Shown here piece after piece: positions 5,649-8,909 of a DNA stretch of 8,909 bases; within the stretch, counting starts at the first letter, position 1; each line of letters opens with the position of its first letter. Below the pieces are notes generated by a model that was not told the DNA's origin, made no database searches, and saw only the letters and a list, made by a program, of their open reading frames with translations. The DNA comes from S015-6 sp964384945. GTDB lineage: Bacteria > Desulfobacterota > DSWW01. The position numbers were made by a program, and so were the translations under genes. The DNA lies in NCBI GenBank assembly GCA_964384945.1, contig CAYLMK010000053.1, positions 1 to 8,909 on the forward strand. The letters are read 5' to 3'.

Positions 5649-6374
5649 TCACCCCCTGGTCTCGCCTCGAGAGGGGACCTGGATGATCCCTTCCCGCATG
5701 ACCACCTGGAAGAACCGCGCCTGAGGCTTGACTCGGGCGCCTCGGCTGCTTTCCACCACGGCCCCGGCGGGATCTTCGGTAAACTCGATGTCCCACAAGG
5801 CATATCCCCAATCCCGTTCCCCTTGAAGGTCCGTCGGGCACGGCGGGAACCCCTCGTCGTCTCCGAGCAGTCGAAAAGAAGCCGGGAACTCGCGGCACCC
5901 CAGGTATGGGTGGTGGAAGTACTGGCCCCTGGAAGCGCGTCGCTTGAAGGTCTCCAGATGTTTGGCCTCCGGGTGCTCGAGCGTTTTCCCGCCTTCCATG
6001 GTTGGGGCCAGAACCTCCAGGTGGGCCTCTATTCCATAGCGCACATCCCTCAGGATCCTCGCAGCCCGCTGTTGGCGGTGTTCCTCAACGAACAGCCCCA
6101 GAGACCCATTCCCCTTTTTCATCACCATCTCGACATTCTTGGCCGGGATCTTCTGATCAAGCTCGTTGCGTCTCACCTGGGTAAAACGAATCGGGGTCAA
6201 CACACGAATGCGGTCCACCACCCACCGCATCTGGGGCTTCCAGTAGATGGCCTCCAGGATGCCCCGGGCTGCGCTTGGAGTCATGAACTCGTACGAGACA
6301 CGCTCTACCTTCATCTCCGGCCGGTTGAAGGACGCGTATTCGCCCCACACCTCCAGCTTCACTCCGTAGCTCAT
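5649..6374 (-). CDS. cas5c: Type I-C Cas5c (Cas5d) crRNA-processing endoribonuclease
   Basis: This 241-residue RAMP protein cleaves the precursor crRNA at the repeat stem and then caps the 5' handle in Cascade, replacing the Cas6 missing from I-C systems. The family signature is visible: the N-terminal MSYGVKLEVWGEYASFNRPE, YEFMTPSAARGILEAIYWKP with Tyr44, LRDVRYGIEAHL (108-119), and YFHHPYLGCREFPA (152-165). Tyr44 probably matches the catalytic tyrosine of studied Cas5d enzymes, with His118 a candidate histidine. The lysine of the described Tyr/Lys/His set cannot be assigned by eye. The start at ATG 6374 follows AAAGGAGGT (the cas3 stop TGA runs into this site), 11 bp after cas3. Confidence 0.97.
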   Translation of the reverse strand: MSYGVKLEVWGEYASFNRPEMKVERVSYEFMTPSAARGILEAIYWKPQMRWVVDRIRVLTPIRFTQVRRNELDQKIPAKNVEMVMKKGNGSLGLFVEEHRQQRAARILRDVRYGIEAHLEVLAPTMEGGKTLEHPEAKHLETFKRRASRGQYFHHPYLGCREFPASFRLLGDDEGFPPCPTDLQGERDWGYALWDIEFTEDPAGAVVESSRGARVKPQARFFQVVMREGIIQVPSRGETRG

Positions 6375-6385
6375 CGCACCTCCTT

Positions 6386-8683
6386 TCAGACCATCAATGC
6401 CTCCGCGTCAAACTGGTCCACATCCAGACAAAGCCCCACGTCCTGCCGGTAGTAGGGATCGAGACAGGGAAGCACAGCGTACGCCCCTTTGACGAGAGAG
6501 AGCGGCCCTGTCAACGAATTGTCCCAGATCCGCGGTGGGACCTGGACCACATAACGCTGCAAGGCTCGCAACAGAGACACCGGCACCACGTCGCCCATGG
6601 AGCACAACTGCCGGCACAGGTGCCCACCCTCCGGGCCCCACGGAACAAAAACTGGCTCTCCTGCCTCCTCTATGAGGTGGAAGTTCCTGGCGATGGTCTC
6701 GAAATCGAAAAGAAACGGCAGGATCTTGCTTTTCTGAAGCTTCAATTTGTCCAGGATCTGATTCTTGTCCCATCGATCCTTCTGGCTCCAGTAATAAAGG
6801 CGGAAGTAGTGTTCCACCGCTTCGAGTGATAGGAAGTCCTCGTACAGCGGTTTTGCACCTTCAACGCCCACGAGTTGTCTGGCCACATTGGCCGTGTCAC
6901 GGATGAAGACCTCGGATTCCTGGTGTTCAGAGCGAAACATGAACGTCGTGCCTTGCGGCGCCTTGCCGTTTCGGTTGCAACGACCCGCGGCTTGGGCGAC
7001 GGAGTCAAGCCCGGCTTGTGACCGGTAGACCACCGGGAAGTCCAGATCCACGCCGGCTTCGACGACCTGGGTTGCCACGACGTGACAGGGATCGCCGCGG
7101 TGAAGGGCGTCTTGGATGGCCGTCAGCCTTTCCGTGCGATGGGCGGGACACATGGCGGCGGAAAGGTGATGAGTTCCTTCGAGATCGCGGCACTTCCCGA
7201 ACAGATCCCGCGCGTGCCTGCGCGTGTTGACGATACACATGACCTGCGCATGCTCGGCCAAACGCTCAACCAGCTCGTCATCCGATACAGGGCCCAGGTT
7301 CTTGACTGATACGCGCTTGAGTGCCGCGTACAGGCGAGGGGGTTCGGAAATGATCTCCCTGACCCCCTCCAATCCGATGGGAAAGTCGTCCCGGCGATGC
7401 ACCGCCGGTTGGGTGGCAGTGCACAGCACGATGGTCGAGCCGTAGTTCGCCGCAAGCTCCCGAAGGGCCATAAGGCACGGGCTGAGATAATCCACCGGCA
7501 GCTTCTGGGCCTCGTCTAGGATCAACACCGAACACGCTAGATTATGCAGTTTTCGACAGCGGCTCGTCCGGTTCGAGAAGAGCGATTCATAGAACTGAAC
7601 GCTTGTGGTGACCACCACTGGAGCGTCCCAGTTTTCTGCGGCCAGACGGTTGGCCGTGGTCGTCTTCTGCGGATCCACAGTACTGTGGTGCTCGGTGACC
7701 GGATCCGGGAAGCCCTGCTCGACCAGTGGTCCGGCGACCTCCCGGAACACCTGCGCGTTTTGCTCTATGATGCTGGTGAAAGGAACCACATAGACGATGC
7801 GGTGAAGACCGTGCAATCGAGCGTGCCTCAAGGCAAAGGCCAGGGAGGCCAGGGTCTTCCCGCCGCCGGTGGGAACCGTGAGGGAGAAAAGTCCCGGCGG
7901 CCCGGCCGCGGCCTCCAGGCATTCTTTTCGCACCTCCGCGCGCGTTCGGGCAATCGGCGCATCGCTGGTCCCGAATCTCTCCGCCACGTAAGAATCCAGA
8001 CATCGGCTCAGGCGATCCAGGATGTCGTCGGGCCAAGACGGTCGGGCGCCGGCCGCTTCCGGATCGAGGAACTTCTCGGTATCCAGGAAATCGGCGTCCG
8101 CCAGACATGAAAAGAGCATTCGTGTGAAGAACGAGAACTTGAAGGCAGTCCCCCCAGGGTCCTCGTCACTCAGGGCTTGCTTGAGAAAATCCGGAAGTTC
8201 AGGGGGCGGCACAGTCGGCAGATGCTGCAGGAAGTGGCCCCAGTTTGGGACCCCCTTCGAAAGCCGTTTCTCAAGGCACGCATGATCTCCAACAGCGTCG
8301 AGCAGCCCGGCGTGATGCCCGGCGATGGGGTACGCGAGGAGATGTCCCATGATCTCCACGGTCGCGACAGCGTGCTGGGCACCGGCGCTCGCGTGGTCCA
8401 CGCTCCCTCTCATTTGTTCCGTTTGGCCGCCTTGGGTTGCAGCAGCGAGATACTCCTGAAACTTCCTGGACGATTTTCCAAGGTCGTGCCACAGCCCCGC
8501 CAGATAGCCCCACAGCCCGGCCCCGAACGATTCCGCGAACTCACCTGCCCGGTCTGCGACCGACACAAGATGGTCACCCAAATCATGCCCGCGACCACTG
8601 GCATTGGCGCTGTGGGCGAAGAACTTCCCCGGGGTGTGTTCCTCGGCGACATCTCCGACGTTACCCTCCTGATTGCCTGTCAT
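6386..8683 (-). CDS. cas3: CRISPR-associated helicase-nuclease Cas3 (HD + DExD helicase)
   Basis: This 765-residue effector nuclease-helicase is recruited to Cascade R-loops to unwind and shred target DNA. The HD nuclease domain (about 1-220) shows His24 (FFAHS), His66-Asp67 (LWHDLGKSSRKFQEYL), His97, His123-His124 (AGHHAGL) and the DAD at 196-198. The helicase domains show Walker A TGGGKT (272-277), motif II DEAQ (390-393), motif III TAT (422-424), the VEAGVDLDF motif near 541-549, and QAAGRCNR (564-571). All catalytic motifs look intact. ATG 8683 is chosen for its AGGAGGAG site 6 nt upstream; a GTG at 8713 would add ten residues with no visible support. It is the first operon gene, and its stop overlaps the cas5c ribosome binding site. 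Confidence 0.97.
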   Translation of the reverse strand: MTGNQEGNVGDVAEEHTPGKFFAHSANASGRGHDLGDHLVSVADRAGEFAESFGAGLWGYLAGLWHDLGKSSRKFQEYLAAATQGGQTEQMRGSVDHASAGAQHAVATVEIMGHLLAYPIAGHHAGLLDAVGDHACLEKRLSKGVPNWGHFLQHLPTVPPPELPDFLKQALSDEDPGGTAFKFSFFTRMLFSCLADADFLDTEKFLDPEAAGARPSWPDDILDRLSRCLDSYVAERFGTSDAPIARTRAEVRKECLEAAAGPPGLFSLTVPTGGGKTLASLAFALRHARLHGLHRIVYVVPFTSIIEQNAQVFREVAGPLVEQGFPDPVTEHHSTVDPQKTTTANRLAAENWDAPVVVTTSVQFYESLFSNRTSRCRKLHNLACSVLILDEAQKLPVDYLSPCLMALRELAANYGSTIVLCTATQPAVHRRDDFPIGLEGVREIISEPPRLYAALKRVSVKNLGPVSDDELVERLAEHAQVMCIVNTRRHARDLFGKCRDLEGTHHLSAAMCPAHRTERLTAIQDALHRGDPCHVVATQVVEAGVDLDFPVVYRSQAGLDSVAQAAGRCNRNGKAPQGTTFMFRSEHQESEVFIRDTANVARQLVGVEGAKPLYEDFLSLEAVEHYFRLYYWSQKDRWDKNQILDKLKLQKSKILPFLFDFETIARNFHLIEEAGEPVFVPWGPEGGHLCRQLCSMGDVVPVSLLRALQRYVVQVPPRIWDNSLTGPLSLVKGAYAVLPCLDPYYRQDVGLCLDVDQFDAEALMV

Positions 8684-8689
8684 GGAATT

Positions 8690-8697
8690 CTCCTCCT
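8690..8697 (-). promoter_or_regulatory. Ribosome binding site deciding the cas3 start
   Basis: The minus strand reads AGGAGGAG followed by AATTCC and ATG (8683). Spacing of 6 nt is ideal, favouring this ATG over the in-frame GTG at 8713. Confidence 0.85.
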
Positions 8698-8756
8698 GCG
8701 GTCGCCGCCTCACGGGTGGGCTCCAACGGTGTCGATTCGATCAGTTCTCAAGTCGT

Positions 8757-8825
8757 CTACCAAGGCGGCGGTGGCCGGGCAGTGGTTTTCAAGTCCTGTG
8801 CGGAACGAAAAACATCGGGCGGCAT
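8757..8825 (-). CDS. Possible 22-residue leader peptide upstream of cas3
   Basis: ATG 8825 follows GGGAGGAG (8836-8829), a ribosome binding site as good as those of the cas genes, and opens a 22-codon frame beginning MPPDVFRSAQDLK and ending in a proline run (PPPPW). It stops 73 bp before the cas3 ATG and is not in the cas3 frame. It has no recognisable family. A proline-rich end before a stop could stall ribosomes, so a leader-peptide role for cas3 is imaginable. A chance ORF is equally likely. A second open frame overlaps the same DNA, with no ATG: from a TTG at 8838 to a stop at 8710, 42 codons. Confidence 0.25.
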   Translation of the reverse strand: MPPDVFRSAQDLKTTARPPPPW

Positions 8826-8865
8826 GGTCTCCTCCCAACGGGGGTGACCGTTTCAGCTGCAGGGC

Positions 8866-8898
8866 ATTTTACCCCATCAGATTGTCAGATCAGGACAA
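8866..8898 (-). promoter_or_regulatory. Weak candidate promoter region for the cas operon
   Basis: The minus strand has TAAAAT (8871-8866), five of six matches to a sigma-70 -10 box, about 180 bp upstream of cas3. TTGTCC (8898-8893) is the nearest -35-like hexamer, but the 21-nt spacing is too long. CTGATC (8893-8888) is spaced better (16 nt) but matches poorly. On the plus strand, TCAGAT occurs twice with an 8-bp period (8877-8882 and 8885-8890), a possible operator overlapping the spacer. The promoter could equally lie beyond the window edge. Confidence 0.25.
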
Positions 8899-8909
8899 AA
8901 AGAACGGCT

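Noticed and set aside
4968..6452. 494-codon open frame on the plus strand
   Set aside because: It lies entirely antisense to cas8c and cas5c, both unmistakable. Its product is proline/histidine-rich with no recognisable fold, as expected of a shadow frame in GC-rich DNA.
7504..7515. Cas3 helicase motif II is DEAQ rather than DEAH
   Set aside because: I considered this a possible defect, but DEAQ is a common variant in Cas3 proteins, and all other HD and helicase motifs are intact.

Overview
The window holds an essentially complete type I-C CRISPR-Cas locus, with every gene on the minus strand. In transcription order (right to left) it reads cas3 - cas5c - cas8c (with an internal cas11c start) - cas7c - a four-helix-bundle gene - cas4 - cas1 - cas2 - leader - CRISPR array. 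The array is cut by the left window edge after two repeats. DNA is GC-rich (about 60% by eye), with strong GGAGG-type ribosome binding sites. This fits a GC-rich Gram-negative bacterium. A Desulfobacterota-type (former Deltaproteobacteria) host is plausible from the gene flavour, but nothing here fixes the taxon, and such loci move horizontally.

Layout, left to right. 1-108 is the leader-proximal end of the array: two identical 32-nt repeats and one complete 34-nt spacer. 109-283 is the leader. 284-2351 is the adaptation module: cas2, cas1 and cas4. 2351-2929 is a 192-aa four-helix-bundle (23S rRNA intervening-sequence-protein type) gene. It overlaps cas7 by 8 nt upstream and cas4 by 1 nt downstream, so it is built into the operon at the border between interference and adaptation genes. 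It also contains a striking AT-rich 17-bp hairpin sequence. 2922-6374 encodes the Cascade subunits Cas7c, Cas8c/Cas11c and Cas5c. 6386-8683 is cas3. 8684-8909 is the upstream region, with a weak candidate promoter and a tiny ORF that has a good ribosome binding site.

How it works together (family knowledge applied to the genes seen): Cas1, Cas2 and Cas4 acquire spacers at the leader-repeat junction at 108/109. Cas5c trims the transcript just 3' of the repeat hairpin. Cas5c, Cas7c, Cas8c and Cas11c form Cascade, and Cas3 destroys the target. All core genes look intact. The unusual element is the embedded four-helix-bundle gene with its internal hairpin. The most defensible hidden gene is cas11c, which starts inside cas8c behind a near-perfect Shine-Dalgarno sequence.
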